Shown here one piece after another: positions 1 through 8,722 of a DNA stretch of 64,000 bases. Made by a program: the position numbers and the translations under genes. Under the pieces are notes generated by a model that saw only the letters and a list, made by a program, of their open reading frames with translations, did not search any database and was not told the origin of the DNA. Position 1 is the first letter of the stretch. Each line of letters starts with the position of its first letter. The DNA comes from CAZEDM01 sp964511075 (GTDB lineage Bacteria; Zixibacteria; MSB-5A5; RBG-16-43-9): NCBI GenBank assembly GCA_964511075.1, contig CAZEDM010000006.1:183025-247024 (forward strand), in the 5' to 3' direction.

Positions 1-888
1 GACCCTTTTCATCCTTTGCGGGCTTGAATCCAGCGCTGTCAACCTGCCTGAGTTACTCATAAGCTCCGCTATATAGGTTAATTTCCCTCCGGGAGCAGCA
101 CACATATCCAGTATCGATTCACCAGGCTGAGGGGCTAACAGCAGGACCGGAAAGCCGGCACTTTCGTCCTGAGGATAAACATATCCCTTTTGAAAAAGGA
201 AGAGATTCTCCAGATCGATTTTCGATTCCATCCGGTAAAAGTTTTCCAGGAAATCACCTTTTCTGTATTTTATCTTCTTCATATCCAGTGCTTTCTCCAG
301 ACCCTTACGATCGATCCTCAGGCTGTTAAGCCTGAAAGAGATTTTTGCCCTTTGATTGAAAGCCTCGCATAGTCTTATGGTTTCTTTCTCACCTAATTGT
401 TCGAGCCAATCCTCGATCATCCAGTCCGGAAAAGAATAAATTACTCCTATGGCTTTGACCTTATCCTCCTCCAGGGAAGGAAAAGCAACTCTTTTCTTGT
501 CTCTGAGGTAATTTCTCAACACGGCATTGACCAAACCTGCTGTGCCCTGATGCCCATACCTTTTGGCTAATTTAACCGATTCATCCACTGCCGCACTGTC
601 GGGCACCCGGTCCAGATACTCTATTTGATACAAGCCTAATCTCAGTATGTTCCGAATCCAGGGGGTTAAATCTTCTATCTTATCTTTGAGGAAAAAGCTG
701 AGGATAAAATCCAGTCTTCTTCTCAGCTTAGTGGTCCCGTTCACCAATTCCCGGATAAACCGGCGATCCAGAGAGGATAATTTCATTTGGCTGTAATAGG
801 ACTCAATCGTCTCGTTAGCAAAAGCAGATTTGGTCTCAACCTCATACAGGACTTTGAGAGCGATTTCTCTGGGATTTATCTTTTTCAT
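1..888 (-). CDS. rsmB: 16S rRNA m5C967 methyltransferase RsmB (3' part missing)
   Basis: The reverse strand encodes 296 residues from an ATG at 886-888 and runs off the window edge without a stop. Residues 1 to about 130 resemble the NusB-like RNA-binding domain of RsmB (MKKINPREIALKVLYEVE start, then the AAVDESVKLAK and GTAGLVNAVLRN signatures). After a linker comes the start of the Rossmann methyltransferase domain, including the SAM-binding motif CAAPGGKLTYIA near residue 263. The family methylates C967 of 16S rRNA with SAM; its catalytic cysteines lie beyond the truncation. It is transcribed in the same direction as the radical SAM gene upstream, across a 235-bp repeat-rich gap. Identification is firm; only the C-terminal third is unseen. 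Confidence 0.93.
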   Translation of the reverse strand, partial: MKKINPREIALKVLYEVETKSAFANETIESYYSQMKLSSLDRRFIRELVNGTTKLRRRLDFILSFFLKDKIEDLTPWIRNILRLGLYQIEYLDRVPDSAAVDESVKLAKRYGHQGTAGLVNAVLRNYLRDKKRVAFPSLEEDKVKAIGVIYSFPDWMIEDWLEQLGEKETIRLCEAFNQRAKISFRLNSLRIDRKGLEKALDMKKIKYRKGDFLENFYRMESKIDLENLFLFQKGYVYPQDESAGFPVLLLAPQPGESILDMCAAPGGKLTYIAELMSNSGRLTALDSSPQRMKRV

Positions 889-900
889 TCTTTGTTTTTC

Positions 901-1085
901 GTAGGGCAACCCTTCAGGGTTGCTAATTTAATTTCTACAAGGCTGAGGCCTTGCCCTACATTTTTTTGGTAGGTCAGACATTCTTGTCTGACCTTTAAGA
1001 ACAGACAGGAATGTCTGTTCTACCGGCTTCTAGGTTTAGTATCTCTTCTGCCTGAGCAGTTGAACAGGCAAGATGCCTATTCTAC
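901..1085. repeat. Cluster of four GTAG/CTAC-footed palindromes (REP-like)
   Basis: Four hairpin-forming units are packed between rsmB and the radical SAM gene. 901-959 is bounded by GTAGGGCAA and TTGCCCTAC and contains two inner hairpins. 968-993 has arms GGTCAGACA/TGTCTGACC next to GGTAG. 998-1024 has arms AGAACAGACA/TGTCTGTTCT followed by ACC. 1062-1085 reads GAACAGGC...GCCTATTCTACC. The same foot-plus-hairpin design recurs across the window. A GTAG tetranucleotide beside a palindrome is the hallmark of REP elements mobilised by RAYT transposases; no RAYT gene is seen here, so the family assignment is inference. Confidence 0.75.
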
Positions 1086-1123
1086 CGTTTTTTTATCCCT
1101 TTGAACATTTGAGCTTTTCAGCC

Positions 1124-3691
1124 TTATATTATATCCATAGGTGAAAGTAATTCATTTTGCCTTTTCACGAAAAGCCCTTCCCTTTTTATCAGCAGGCTCA
1201 AAACCTCCTTCTCTTTCATCCCCAATCCAAAGGTCAAAACCTCCTGAGGCTTGGCATAACCCTGGTTCCCTATAGTCAGGAGCATCTCCAAGGTGGAGCC
1301 TGTATTCTCGAGCTTCAGAATTTCATATCTTATATCTACTTCCTTCAACTCCTCTCTTTGAGAAGGAAGACCCCTGTCGATTTTTGAAACTCTTGTGGCC
1401 ATCAGATGTTTCTGCGAAAGAATCTGTTCTATTTTCCCTTTTATTTCCGCCTCGGAAAAAGGCAGTTCCACTTTATAAAGTGTCGCATTTATGGCAGCGG
1501 ATAAAGACTCTGCTTTGCTGAAAATGGGTTTGCCTTCGGAGAACTTAATGCCCTGGGGCAGGGTATTGTTCAGCCTGGGAATGAACTCTTTGGAAAAAGG
1601 CTCGGTTAACTGCAGGTCCAAAAACTCGTTCTCAGAAACAAACCCCAGCGGGAGCGGAGGACCCAGAGCAATTCTCTGGTGGGGATGAAAGCCCTCAGAA
1701 TAGGCAATAGGTATTCCCGAACGCCTGATTGCCCGCTCAAAAGTTCTGACCACATCCAGGTGAGAGGTAAATCTGACCTCCTCGTCTTTGCTCCACTTTA
1801 ATCTTACCCTGCTGCGGGCAACAGTGGTAGCCTGAGCTGAAACAACCTTCTTTCTTTTTCTGCCATAGAGTTCCTCTTCTTCTGACTGAGAAGTAAATCC
1901 CGGAAGTTTTGTTTCTTCTCTTTTTTCTTCTTCTATTTCCTGTTGAAAGGCTCTCTCTCTTTCCCTTTTCAGAAAATCCTTAGTTATACCTTTATCTATA
2001 TGCTCCCAGGGCAATACCTCCTCCAAATCTCTTGCTCTGAGATAATCTTCAGGTTTGATACCATTTTCCTCGAACGCCTTACTCCAGTAAGAATAGTTGA
2101 AGTGCTCTGTCCAGGCATCAAGTTTAGAGCCGTTTTCCCAGGCAGAATAGATCACCCTGCTGAGCTTTCTATCACCCCTGCCTATAACTCCCTCCAGGAA
2201 AGAGACCTGAGGGTCTCTATAACTTACTTTAAGATTTTTAAAATTGAGTAAGTCTTTCAGCAGGAAGTATTTCCTCTCGATCTCATCCATCTTATTCTGT
2301 TCTTCCCATTGAAAGGGAGTATGTGCTTTCGGAGTAAAGGGAGAGACGGTGATATTTACACCTTTGCCGGAGCCAAGCTCTTTACCTATTCTCAGGACTT
2401 TTCTGACTAACTCCGCAATCCCTTTTAAATCCTCATCCGTCTCGGTGGGAAGACCAATCATAAAGTACAACTTGATCAAGTTCCAGCCTGAGGAATAGGC
2501 TATCTCGGCACTTTCCAGCAGGTCCTCTTCAGTTATTTTTTTACTTATAGTATCTCTTAGCTTCTGGGTCCCAGCCTCAGGCGCAAAGGTTAAGCCTGTT
2601 TTCTTGGTCTGGCTGATAACCTTGGCAATCTCCATGGAAAAGGAACCAGGCCGCATTGAGGGTAAGGCAATAGACACTCTTTTAGGATAAAATTTTTTCT
2701 GGAGTCTCTGAACCAACTCGGAGAGATTATGATAATCGGTCGAGGAAAGCGAAAGCAGTGAAATCTCGTCCCAGCCGGTACTTGCAATACCCGATTCTGC
2801 CTCCCTCAAAACCTGTTCTACGCTTTTCTCCCTTTTAGGCCGGTAGACGGCTGTAGCCTCGCAGAAACGACAGGCCTGCCCGCAGCCTCTCATAATCTCG
2901 ATTGTAAGACGGTCATGGGTCACCTCGATAAAAGGAACTAAAGGTGAGGAAGTATAATATTTTGTTCTCAATTCAGGAACGGTATTGGCTTTGATCTTCC
3001 CCGGAAAATTTGGAATTTTAGGTGACAGTCCCGTAAAACGGCTGTTTGAATCATACTTCGGCTCGTAAAAAGACGGAACATAAACCCCCTGAATTCTCGA
3101 CAGCTCCAGTAACAGATCATTTTTTTTGAATTTTTCTTTTTTCCCTTTCTCTATAACATCCAGAATCACGTTAATTATCTCCTCCGCATCACCCAGAACG
3201 AATAGGTCGAAGAAATCAGCCATCGGCTCAGGATTAAAAGCAGTGAAACCGCCAGCCATGACCAGGGGATAATCTTCTCCCCGGTCTTTTGAGAAAAGGG
3301 GAATACCGGATAAATTTAGAATGCTAAGCACCCCGGTATAATTCAGCTCATAGCTGAGTGAAAAACCCAGTATATCGAACTCCCTTAGGGGAGTGTGGCT
3401 TTCCAGGGAGAAAAGCGGAAGTGAGCTGCCTCTTAGAATCTCCTCCGCATCCGGCCAGGGTAAAAAGGCTCTTTCGCACAGGGTATTGTCTCTTCTATTA
3501 ATGACATGATATAAAATGTGTAGTCCCAAATAGGACATCCCGATCTCATAAATATCCGGATAAACTAAAGCGAATTTGAGCCTATCACCTGGCTCTTTTT
3601 TAATAACGTTGAGTTCGTTCCCGATATATCTGCCGGGCTTGATCACAAAAGGCAGAAGCTTTTTTTTTATTTTCTCGGATAAAGGGTGCAT
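1124..3691 (-). CDS. Radical SAM protein (TIGR03960-type) fused to DUF2344 domain
   Basis: This 855-residue protein has two parts. Residues 1 to about 590 match the TIGR03960 family: a cobalamin-binding-like N-terminal region, then a radical SAM core with the 4Fe-4S motif CGQACRFCEA near residue 266 and a PSMRPGSFS stretch downstream. Residues from about 625 (RVRLKWSKDEEVRFTSHLD) to the end match the TIGR03936/DUF2344 domain. The two are fused or adjacent in many bacteria, often beside RNase E/G or ribosomal genes. Their reaction is not established; a role in rRNA, ribosomal-protein or tRNA modification is commonly supposed. A charged linker around residues 575-620 joins them. A REP-like palindrome lies just upstream. 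Confidence 0.92.
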   Translation of the reverse strand: MHPLSEKIKKKLLPFVIKPGRYIGNELNVIKKEPGDRLKFALVYPDIYEIGMSYLGLHILYHVINRRDNTLCERAFLPWPDAEEILRGSSLPLFSLESHTPLREFDILGFSLSYELNYTGVLSILNLSGIPLFSKDRGEDYPLVMAGGFTAFNPEPMADFFDLFVLGDAEEIINVILDVIEKGKKEKFKKNDLLLELSRIQGVYVPSFYEPKYDSNSRFTGLSPKIPNFPGKIKANTVPELRTKYYTSSPLVPFIEVTHDRLTIEIMRGCGQACRFCEATAVYRPKREKSVEQVLREAESGIASTGWDEISLLSLSSTDYHNLSELVQRLQKKFYPKRVSIALPSMRPGSFSMEIAKVISQTKKTGLTFAPEAGTQKLRDTISKKITEEDLLESAEIAYSSGWNLIKLYFMIGLPTETDEDLKGIAELVRKVLRIGKELGSGKGVNITVSPFTPKAHTPFQWEEQNKMDEIERKYFLLKDLLNFKNLKVSYRDPQVSFLEGVIGRGDRKLSRVIYSAWENGSKLDAWTEHFNYSYWSKAFEENGIKPEDYLRARDLEEVLPWEHIDKGITKDFLKRERERAFQQEIEEEKREETKLPGFTSQSEEEELYGRKRKKVVSAQATTVARSRVRLKWSKDEEVRFTSHLDVVRTFERAIRRSGIPIAYSEGFHPHQRIALGPPLPLGFVSENEFLDLQLTEPFSKEFIPRLNNTLPQGIKFSEGKPIFSKAESLSAAINATLYKVELPFSEAEIKGKIEQILSQKHLMATRVSKIDRGLPSQREELKEVDIRYEILKLENTGSTLEMLLTIGNQGYAKPQEVLTFGLGMKEKEVLSLLIKREGLFVKRQNELLSPMDII

Positions 3692-3773
3692 ATGATTCTG
3701 GGTCTTTAAATTGATACAGTATAAATATACTCAGCAGAAGATAAAATAAATAAATAAAATCTACAAACAAAAA

Positions 3774-3800
3774 GTAGGGGCGGGGTTACCCCGCCCCTAC
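3774..3800 (-). terminator. REP-like perfect palindrome probably ending the kor transcript
   Basis: A 27-nt perfect palindrome runs from GTAGGGGCGGGGT through its mirror ACCCCGCCCCTAC with one base at the centre. Read on the minus strand it is followed at once by TTTTTGTTTG, so it has a GC-rich stem plus U-tract, as in a rho-independent terminator. It sits 48 bp past the stop of the last kor gene. Its GTAG foot also makes it a member of the dispersed REP-like family, so a mobile repeat may serve as the operon's terminator. Confidence 0.6.
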
Positions 3801-3847
3801 GAACCATGCAGGAATTTCAGTTCCCACACAAATGAAAAAATCTCAGG

Positions 3848-4381
3848 TTAAACCGCTTCCATCCCTTTTTTTAAAGCATCGATATCTAAATCTATTATCT
3901 CCTGCTTGGCACGGGGGAAAACTTTTTTCAAAGATTCTCTAAGTCCGTCGATGGAGATTGCTCCGGTGATCTTGGAAAAGGCTCCGATCATCACCATATT
4001 GGCGATTTTGGTAGTTCCTAATTTCTCTGCAATTTCATTTGCCTGTATATAATGAACCTTAACATCATCTCTTTTGGGTTTTCCCGCAACCAGGGAGCTG
4101 TTGATCAGAAGAAGCCCGCCTTTCTTGACAGATGACTCAAAACGGGTCAAAGAGGGCTCATTCATCACTATCAGAGTATTCGGATATGCCACCACCGGCG
4201 AGGCAATCTCCTCAGAGGAAACCACCACCGAGCAGTTGGCGGTTCCTCCTCTCATCTCTGCTCCGTAAGCCGGGAAGAAGGTCACGTGTTTCCCCTCTGT
4301 CATCCCGGCATAGGCTAAAAGAATGCCTGCTGAGATTATTCCCTGTCCTCCAAAACCAGACATTATTATTCCCTGATACAT
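3848..4381 (-). CDS. korC: 2-oxoacid:ferredoxin oxidoreductase, gamma subunit
   Basis: A 177-residue protein with the gamma-subunit fold of pyruvate/2-oxoacid ferredoxin oxidoreductases: GFGGQG at residues 9-14, then the AEMRGGTA segment typical of KorC/VorC. The complex decarboxylates a 2-oxoacid to the acyl-CoA with ferredoxin as electron acceptor, or carboxylates in reverse, and acts in the cytoplasm. It is the last gene of a four-gene unit in the order delta, alpha, beta, gamma, 40 bp after korB. Substrate cannot be settled from sequence alone: 2-oxoglutarate (KOR) and branched-chain 2-oxoacids (VOR) are both possible. Confidence 0.9.
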   Translation of the reverse strand: MYQGIIMSGFGGQGIISAGILLAYAGMTEGKHVTFFPAYGAEMRGGTANCSVVVSSEEIASPVVAYPNTLIVMNEPSLTRFESSVKKGGLLLINSSLVAGKPKRDDVKVHYIQANEIAEKLGTTKIANMVMIGAFSKITGAISIDGLRESLKKVFPRAKQEIIDLDIDALKKGMEAV

Positions 4382-4421
4382 CTATTCCTCCGCTCTATAT
4401 TCTATTTAAGCTCAACCGATA

Positions 4422-5213
4422 TTAAACTTTTTCCACGACTTTTTGAGTTTTGGCTTTGACCGGCTCATTTTTACTCTCCGGGGTTTTGAACTCGCCCAGA
4501 GGGAAGAATGGAACCATCGCCTTCTCCACGTAATCTATCGCCTGCAGTGGAGTTAAAAACCAGTCAGTCGGACACTGGGAGAGTATCTCTACCAGAGAGA
4601 AGCCCAGATCATCCATCTGCACCTGGAAAGCTTTTTTTATCGCCTTTTTGGCCTTCAGAACATTGGCTGGCTTGTGAACCGAAACCCGGGCTAAATAGGC
4701 TGGCGCTTCCAGTGTAGCCAAAAGCTCACACATCTTTATGGGATATCCGGCAACTCTGGGATCTCTGCCAAAAGGGCTGGTGGTCGATTTCATCCCGATA
4801 AGAGTCGTGGGTGCCATCTGTCCGCCGGTCATCCCGTAAATGGCGTTGTTAACGAAGATAACGGTGATCCTTTCTCCCCTGGCAGCGGAATGAACCGTCT
4901 CTGCCATGCCGATGGAGGCTAAATCCCCATCCCCCTGATAGCTGAAAACGATACAGTCTGGTTTTACCCTTTTCATGCCGGTGGCGACTGCAGGACCCCT
5001 GCCGTGAGCTGGCTGGATCATATCACAGTTGAAATACTCGTCCGCGAAAACCGAGCACCCCACAGGAGCGATCCCGATTGTCCTTTTTCTTATCCCTAAT
5101 TCCTCGATCACCTCCGCCACTAACCGGTGAATTACCCCGTGCCCGCACCCGGGACAGTAACGCATGGGGATCTCTGTTAAACCTTTGGTTCTCTCAAAAA
5201 CTTTCTTTTCCAT
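4422..5213 (-). CDS. korB: 2-oxoacid:ferredoxin oxidoreductase, beta subunit (thiamine diphosphate)
   Basis: This 263-residue protein carries the TPP-binding core of the beta subunit: RYCPGCGHG near residue 18, and the GDGDLASIG ... NNAIYGMTGGQ motif (about residues 95-133) that coordinates Mg and thiamine diphosphate. Length is normal for KorB/VorA-type subunits. About 30 residues at the C-terminus are charged and lysine-rich, with no recognised domain. It lies between korA and korC with short gaps on the same strand, so the subunits should be co-transcribed. Confidence 0.93.
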   Translation of the reverse strand: MEKKVFERTKGLTEIPMRYCPGCGHGVIHRLVAEVIEELGIRKRTIGIAPVGCSVFADEYFNCDMIQPAHGRGPAVATGMKRVKPDCIVFSYQGDGDLASIGMAETVHSAARGERITVIFVNNAIYGMTGGQMAPTTLIGMKSTTSPFGRDPRVAGYPIKMCELLATLEAPAYLARVSVHKPANVLKAKKAIKKAFQVQMDDLGFSLVEILSQCPTDWFLTPLQAIDYVEKAMVPFFPLGEFKTPESKNEPVKAKTQKVVEKV

Positions 5214-5260
5214 ACTTCCTCCAAACTATAAATAGCAAGTAGCTTGCAGCAGACAGCTGT

Positions 5261-6322
5261 TTAGCTTTTTAAAATATTTTTGACTACCTCAAAGACCTCC
5301 TCGCCTGTGGGTACTCCACCCGAGGGTCTGCCATGCAGAAATACTTTTGCTCTTCCTTCCACTGCTAATTTCACATCCTCAACTAACTGCCCCAGGCTCA
5401 TCTCCACCGTCAGTATCTTTTTGATTCTCTCTGAAAGCTCTCTTATGATTTTGGTGGGAAAGGGCCACAGGGTGATAGGTCTTAAAAGCCCGATTTTAAC
5501 CCCCTCTTTTCTCCCCATCATCAAAGCCGCTTTTGAGATACGGGATGAGGTACCGTAGGCCACCAGAAGAATCTCTGCATCTTCGGTCTGAACTGCCTCG
5601 TATCTGACCTCTTTCTCCTCTATCTGTTTGTATTTTTCTCCTAATCTTGAAGTCATCTTCTCCAGAAAGCCTGGCTTTAAATCATAAGACCTTATAACCC
5701 TTCTTTCCCGTCCCTCCGCATTCCCCAAAGCCCAATCACTTACCGGAAGCTTGGCCGGGTCAACCGGTTCAAAATCGAATTCAATCGGCTCCATCATCTG
5801 ACCCAAAAGGCCATCAGTGAGTATCATGCTGGCTACTCTATATTTTTCAGCCAGATCATAACACCTTTTGGGGAAATTACCCATCTCGGAGACCGAATTG
5901 GGCGCATAGACTATCACCCGGTAATCTCCGTGTCCCCCTCCCCTGGTAGCTTGAAAATAATCACCCTGGGCCGGAGCGATATTCCCCAGGCCCGGTCCTC
6001 CTCTCATTACATTAGCATAGAATATGGGAAGGTTGGCACCCGATATATACGAGATCCCCTCCTGCTTTAGGCTTATCCCCGGACCCGAGGATGAGGTCAT
6101 AACCCTGGCACCGCAGGCGGAAGCACCGAAAAGCATATTTATTGCGGCAACCTCGCTTTCCGCCTGAATGAAAGTCCCCCCCACCTCGGGCAATCTCCAG
6201 GAGAGATATTCCGGAATCTCGTTTTGCGGAGTTATAGGGTATCCGGCAAAAAACCTGCTCCCGGCTCTTACCGCCCCTTCAGCCAGAGCCTCGTTCCCCT
6301 TCATCAACAGCTTTTCACTCAT
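5261..6322 (-). CDS. korA: 2-oxoacid:ferredoxin oxidoreductase, alpha subunit
   Basis: This 353-residue protein has the pyrimidine-binding domain at the N-terminus (GNEALAEGAVRAGSRFFAGYPITPQNEI, given here only as its position 9-36), the AESEVAAINM segment, TSSSGPGISLKQEG, and a C-terminal transketolase-like domain with the GLLRPITLWPFP stretch. It lacks the fused gamma domain seen in the longer KorA type, which fits a separate korC here. The sequence style is close to proteins annotated VorB (branched-chain oxoacids), so the kor symbol should be read as family-level. It follows korD by 30 bp. Confidence 0.92.
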   Translation of the reverse strand: MSEKLLMKGNEALAEGAVRAGSRFFAGYPITPQNEIPEYLSWRLPEVGGTFIQAESEVAAINMLFGASACGARVMTSSSGPGISLKQEGISYISGANLPIFYANVMRGGPGLGNIAPAQGDYFQATRGGGHGDYRVIVYAPNSVSEMGNFPKRCYDLAEKYRVASMILTDGLLGQMMEPIEFDFEPVDPAKLPVSDWALGNAEGRERRVIRSYDLKPGFLEKMTSRLGEKYKQIEEKEVRYEAVQTEDAEILLVAYGTSSRISKAALMMGRKEGVKIGLLRPITLWPFPTKIIRELSERIKKILTVEMSLGQLVEDVKLAVEGRAKVFLHGRPSGGVPTGEEVFEVVKNILKS

Positions 6323-6352
6323 TTAAACTCTCCTTCAGTTCTTGGAAGTCTG

Positions 6353-6562
6353 TTACTTATAAACTTCTATGGCAACATCCGGACATACCAGAGCACATAA
6401 AGTGCAGCCGGTGCACTCCTCCGGCTTGACCATGGTAGCTGGATAATACCCGGTGTGAGCAAACTTCTCCGAGAGAGCGATAACCTTGTAGGGACAGGCT
6501 ACCACGCATAGCTCACACCCTTTGCATCTTTTGACATCCACTTCTATCCTTGGCATTTTCAC
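6353..6562 (-). CDS. korD: 2-oxoacid:ferredoxin oxidoreductase, delta subunit (2x 4Fe-4S ferredoxin)
   Basis: A 69-residue dicluster ferredoxin with two CxxCxxCxxxCP motifs: CKGCELCVVACP near residues 13-24 and CTGCTLCALVCP near residues 50-61. In four-subunit oxidoreductases this subunit passes electrons from the TPP-bound intermediate to external ferredoxin. It is the first gene of the kor unit, and the order delta-alpha-beta-gamma is common in anaerobes. Upstream DNA to about 6640 is AT-rich and probably holds the promoter, but no convincing -35/-10 pair was picked out. Confidence 0.93.
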   Translation of the reverse strand: MKMPRIEVDVKRCKGCELCVVACPYKVIALSEKFAHTGYYPATMVKPEECTGCTLCALVCPDVAIEVYK

Positions 6563-6648
6563 CTCGCTGTCTTAAAAAGTAAAAGAACATATCAATTTAA
6601 AAAAAACCATTCGAAATGCAAGCACTTTTATGTTTTTTTCAACTAAAA

Positions 6649-6677
6649 AACCGCCGTTAATAAATTAACTGGCGGTT
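6649..6677 (-). terminator. Rho-independent terminator after the 63-residue zinc-ribbon gene
   Basis: On the minus strand the arms AACCGCC and GGCGGTT, with a further GTTAA/TTAAC pairing inside, form a long stem followed by TTTTTTAG. It sits 49 bp past the stop at 6726 and separates the DUF4388 operon from korD. Confidence 0.75.
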
Positions 6678-6725
6678 AACAAAAAAAGTCTCGTGGATAT
6701 TATGAAGATAAGCTTTTAAGTTAAA

Positions 6726-6917
6726 TCACTTGTAAATCTCGGCCTGATTACATTTACAAACCTCCACCTGTTTTTCCCTGAACTTCCATGAGCCGTTATC
6801 GCTTTTGACCGACTCGACGTAAAGGATACTCTGTTTTGCTCCCCCGCATTTGGCACAATAGAATACCTCTTTTTCCTTCTTCATCTTATCCGCAAAGGTC
6901 GTCTGCTTCCTGGGCAT
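6726..6917 (-). CDS. Small zinc-ribbon-like protein, function unknown
   Basis: 63 residues with CAKC at 20-23 and a later CKC pair at about 54-56, which together could bind one metal ion. The N-terminus is basic. No family was recognised. It is the last gene before a terminator, nine bases after the TPR-like gene at 6927-7130 on the same strand, so it probably belongs to the operon that starts with the DUF4388 gene. A GGAGGAAT Shine-Dalgarno stretch precedes the ATG, supporting it as a real small gene. Confidence 0.7.
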   Translation of the reverse strand: MPRKQTTFADKMKKEKEVFYCAKCGGAKQSILYVESVKSDNGSWKFREKQVEVCKCNQAEIYK

Positions 6918-6926
6918 ATTCCTCCT

Positions 6927-7130
6927 TTAAAATCTGTATCTTAACTCCTGAATCAACCTCTCGCATTCTTTTCTGATAAGCAATGCCTTATGGAGCAACT
7001 CCGCCTTTTCATATTTAGGCGTTTTCTTAAGCAGGGTCTCTCTGAACTTTCTCTCCGCCAGTATGTAATTTCCTGCTTTCAGGGAGCTGATCCCCTCTGT
7101 GAAAAGCTTGTCACTCTTTCGCATAGCCAT
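6927..7130 (-). CDS. Small TPR-like helical protein
   Basis: 67 residues with one recognisable TPR-like helix pair: LFTEGISSLKAGNYILAERKF (positions 9-29) has the usual small/large residue spacing, followed by a second amphipathic helix pair. It is too short for a full TPR domain, so it may be a single-repeat adaptor. It shares strand and close spacing with the zinc-ribbon gene downstream and with the 248-residue gene upstream. Function unknown. Confidence 0.65.
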   Translation of the reverse strand: MAMRKSDKLFTEGISSLKAGNYILAERKFRETLLKKTPKYEKAELLHKALLIRKECERLIQELRYRF

Positions 7131-7197
7131 ACCTTAAATTAAAACGGTTTAGCGCCGCAGCTCATTTGCAGATATAATAATCATTATTTTGATTTTA

Positions 7198-7944
7198 TCA
7201 AGCTCTTTTTTGCCTTTTGAGTGCCTTTCTGAATCTTTCCAGATAAGGCTCCACCTTATACTGCTTCTGTTTAAGGTAGTAGATGAGCGAGGCAACGAAC
7301 AGCTCGTCCTCTCTTGTTAAGCTGGTCTCCAGGTTCTTCAGCTGGTAATCCAGGATGGTCAGCAGATGGTCGCCGGGCTTATAGAGATAATCCATAAGAT
7401 CAAGCTGATAAGTCAGGGTCTTATGGTATTTGCTTTTCAGGTCTGCTTCCCCTTCTTCTATGGTTCCGATCTCCTCTCTTAATTTCAGCAGGGTTTCATC
7501 CCACTGTACGAAATCAACCAGCCCCAGAGGGGTGTACTCCAGCCCTCTTCTTCTCAAGTTATCTCTTACGAAGGAATTAGCCTGGGTCAGTATCTTCATG
7601 CCATCCGGATAGGCCTTTTTCCCATCTCCCAACATATCCCAGTAATATTTCATCCTCTCGATACATTCTATGATTTTCTGGATCTGTTTTTTCTTAACTG
7701 ATCTGGAATTAAGCTCTGCTCCCTCGGTTTTCAGCCAGGTCTCCAGGCCCCTGAATCTGTCTTTTATAAGCCAGGAATCTTTATTTCTCCCCCGCACTAT
7801 ATCCTCCAGAGACCTGACCTTTTGATCTATGAAGTGTTCCTCCTCCTCCCTGGTCACTGCCTGGATTAAGAATTTCTCCACAGATTCTTTCAGATTCTCC
7901 AGAACTTCCAGCAGATTCACCGGCTCACTCCTCTGCGTATCCAT
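7198..7944 (-). CDS. Hypothetical helical protein, 248 residues
   Basis: No family was recognised. The protein appears almost wholly alpha-helical and charged, with no signal peptide or membrane segment, so it is probably cytoplasmic. Its start overlaps the end of the DUF4388 gene by 20 bp, suggesting translational coupling and a shared function. The four genes from 8722 down to 6726 look like one transcript. The neighbouring DUF4388 protein hints at a signalling or surface-motility context, but nothing in this sequence proves that. Confidence 0.75.
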   Translation of the reverse strand: MDTQRSEPVNLLEVLENLKESVEKFLIQAVTREEEEHFIDQKVRSLEDIVRGRNKDSWLIKDRFRGLETWLKTEGAELNSRSVKKKQIQKIIECIERMKYYWDMLGDGKKAYPDGMKILTQANSFVRDNLRRRGLEYTPLGLVDFVQWDETLLKLREEIGTIEEGEADLKSKYHKTLTYQLDLMDYLYKPGDHLLTILDYQLKNLETSLTREDELFVASLIYYLKQKQYKVEPYLERFRKALKRQKRA

Positions 7945-8722
7945 CCAGATTGCGGTTAAACTCCTCCAGGAGCTTTTCGAGCTTCTCGGTTTTGATCTCC
8001 GCTCTCTTCTTTTTTACTGGCTCGATAAGTCCTGCCATCAGAAGGCCGGCTAAGTTTTTAAGGACCTCTATCTTATCCATCCTGGAGTCCTCTAATATCT
8101 TTTTGATGTCCCGGTGGCTGTCCACCAAGGTCAAAAGATTCCATTCAGCCGGTCTTAAATTGATGTCCTTTCCTCTTTCATCCTCAGCCGGAGCAAGACC
8201 CAATACCGTATCAAAGGGCGGCAGCTTCTCCTTTAGCCTTTCCAGCTCGTCAACCCTTCTGACGCTCTCCAGGATCAGATTTTCCGTGGAGATCTTAATG
8301 GTGATCTCCTCCTGGGTGGGGTAGCGGTTCTCATAGAATTTAAAATTACCTTTATCCCATTTAAGAAGGGCATAGATGACTTCTTCCACCTGAAGACGAA
8401 CCAGTCCCTCCAACTGTTTTCTGGTAATCAGACCTTCCTTGATCAGCAGTTCCCCTATCCTTTTGTTACCTTTAAGTTCTTTCTGCAGCTGGGTGATCTT
8501 GCTCAACTGCTCAGGAGTTATCCTTCCTTTCTTCAGCAGCAACTCGCCTAATCTCAGACGGTTATATGGATTATGAGCGAATATTATATTGCCATCCTGG
8601 AAATAAACCATTATCACATCTTCGCCTCTCTGTATTCCCAAAGTTCCACTTTTTCTGCAGGCGCTCAAAAGCTGAAAGATATCCGAGAGCTGAAATTTTT
8701 CCACATTACCTTGAAGCTCCAT
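7925..8722 (-). CDS. DUF4388 (PATAN-type) domain protein
   Basis: 265 residues. Residues 1 to about 95 match DUF4388/PATAN: MELQGNVEKFQLSDIFQLL, then SGTLGI and the VYFQDGNIIFA strand. Residues about 65-130 contain two copies of a short helical motif (RLGELLLKKGRITPEQL and RIGELLIKEGLITRKQL), similar to the N-terminal region of GspE/PilB ATPases. The C-terminal part has a winged-helix-like stretch ending in lysine-rich helices. PATAN proteins interact with response regulators and motility GTPase systems in myxobacteria and cyanobacteria. It is the probable first gene of the operon running to 6726. Confidence 0.85.
   Translation of the reverse strand: MELQGNVEKFQLSDIFQLLSACRKSGTLGIQRGEDVIMVYFQDGNIIFAHNPYNRLRLGELLLKKGRITPEQLSKITQLQKELKGNKRIGELLIKEGLITRKQLEGLVRLQVEEVIYALLKWDKGNFKFYENRYPTQEEITIKISTENLILESVRRVDELERLKEKLPPFDTVLGLAPAEDERGKDINLRPAEWNLLTLVDSHRDIKKILEDSRMDKIEVLKNLAGLLMAGLIEPVKKKRAEIKTEKLEKLLEEFNRNLDGYAEE

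Noticed and set aside
901..1085. CRISPR array
   Set aside because: The repeated units are palindromes of differing sequence and length without regular spacers, and no cas genes are present.
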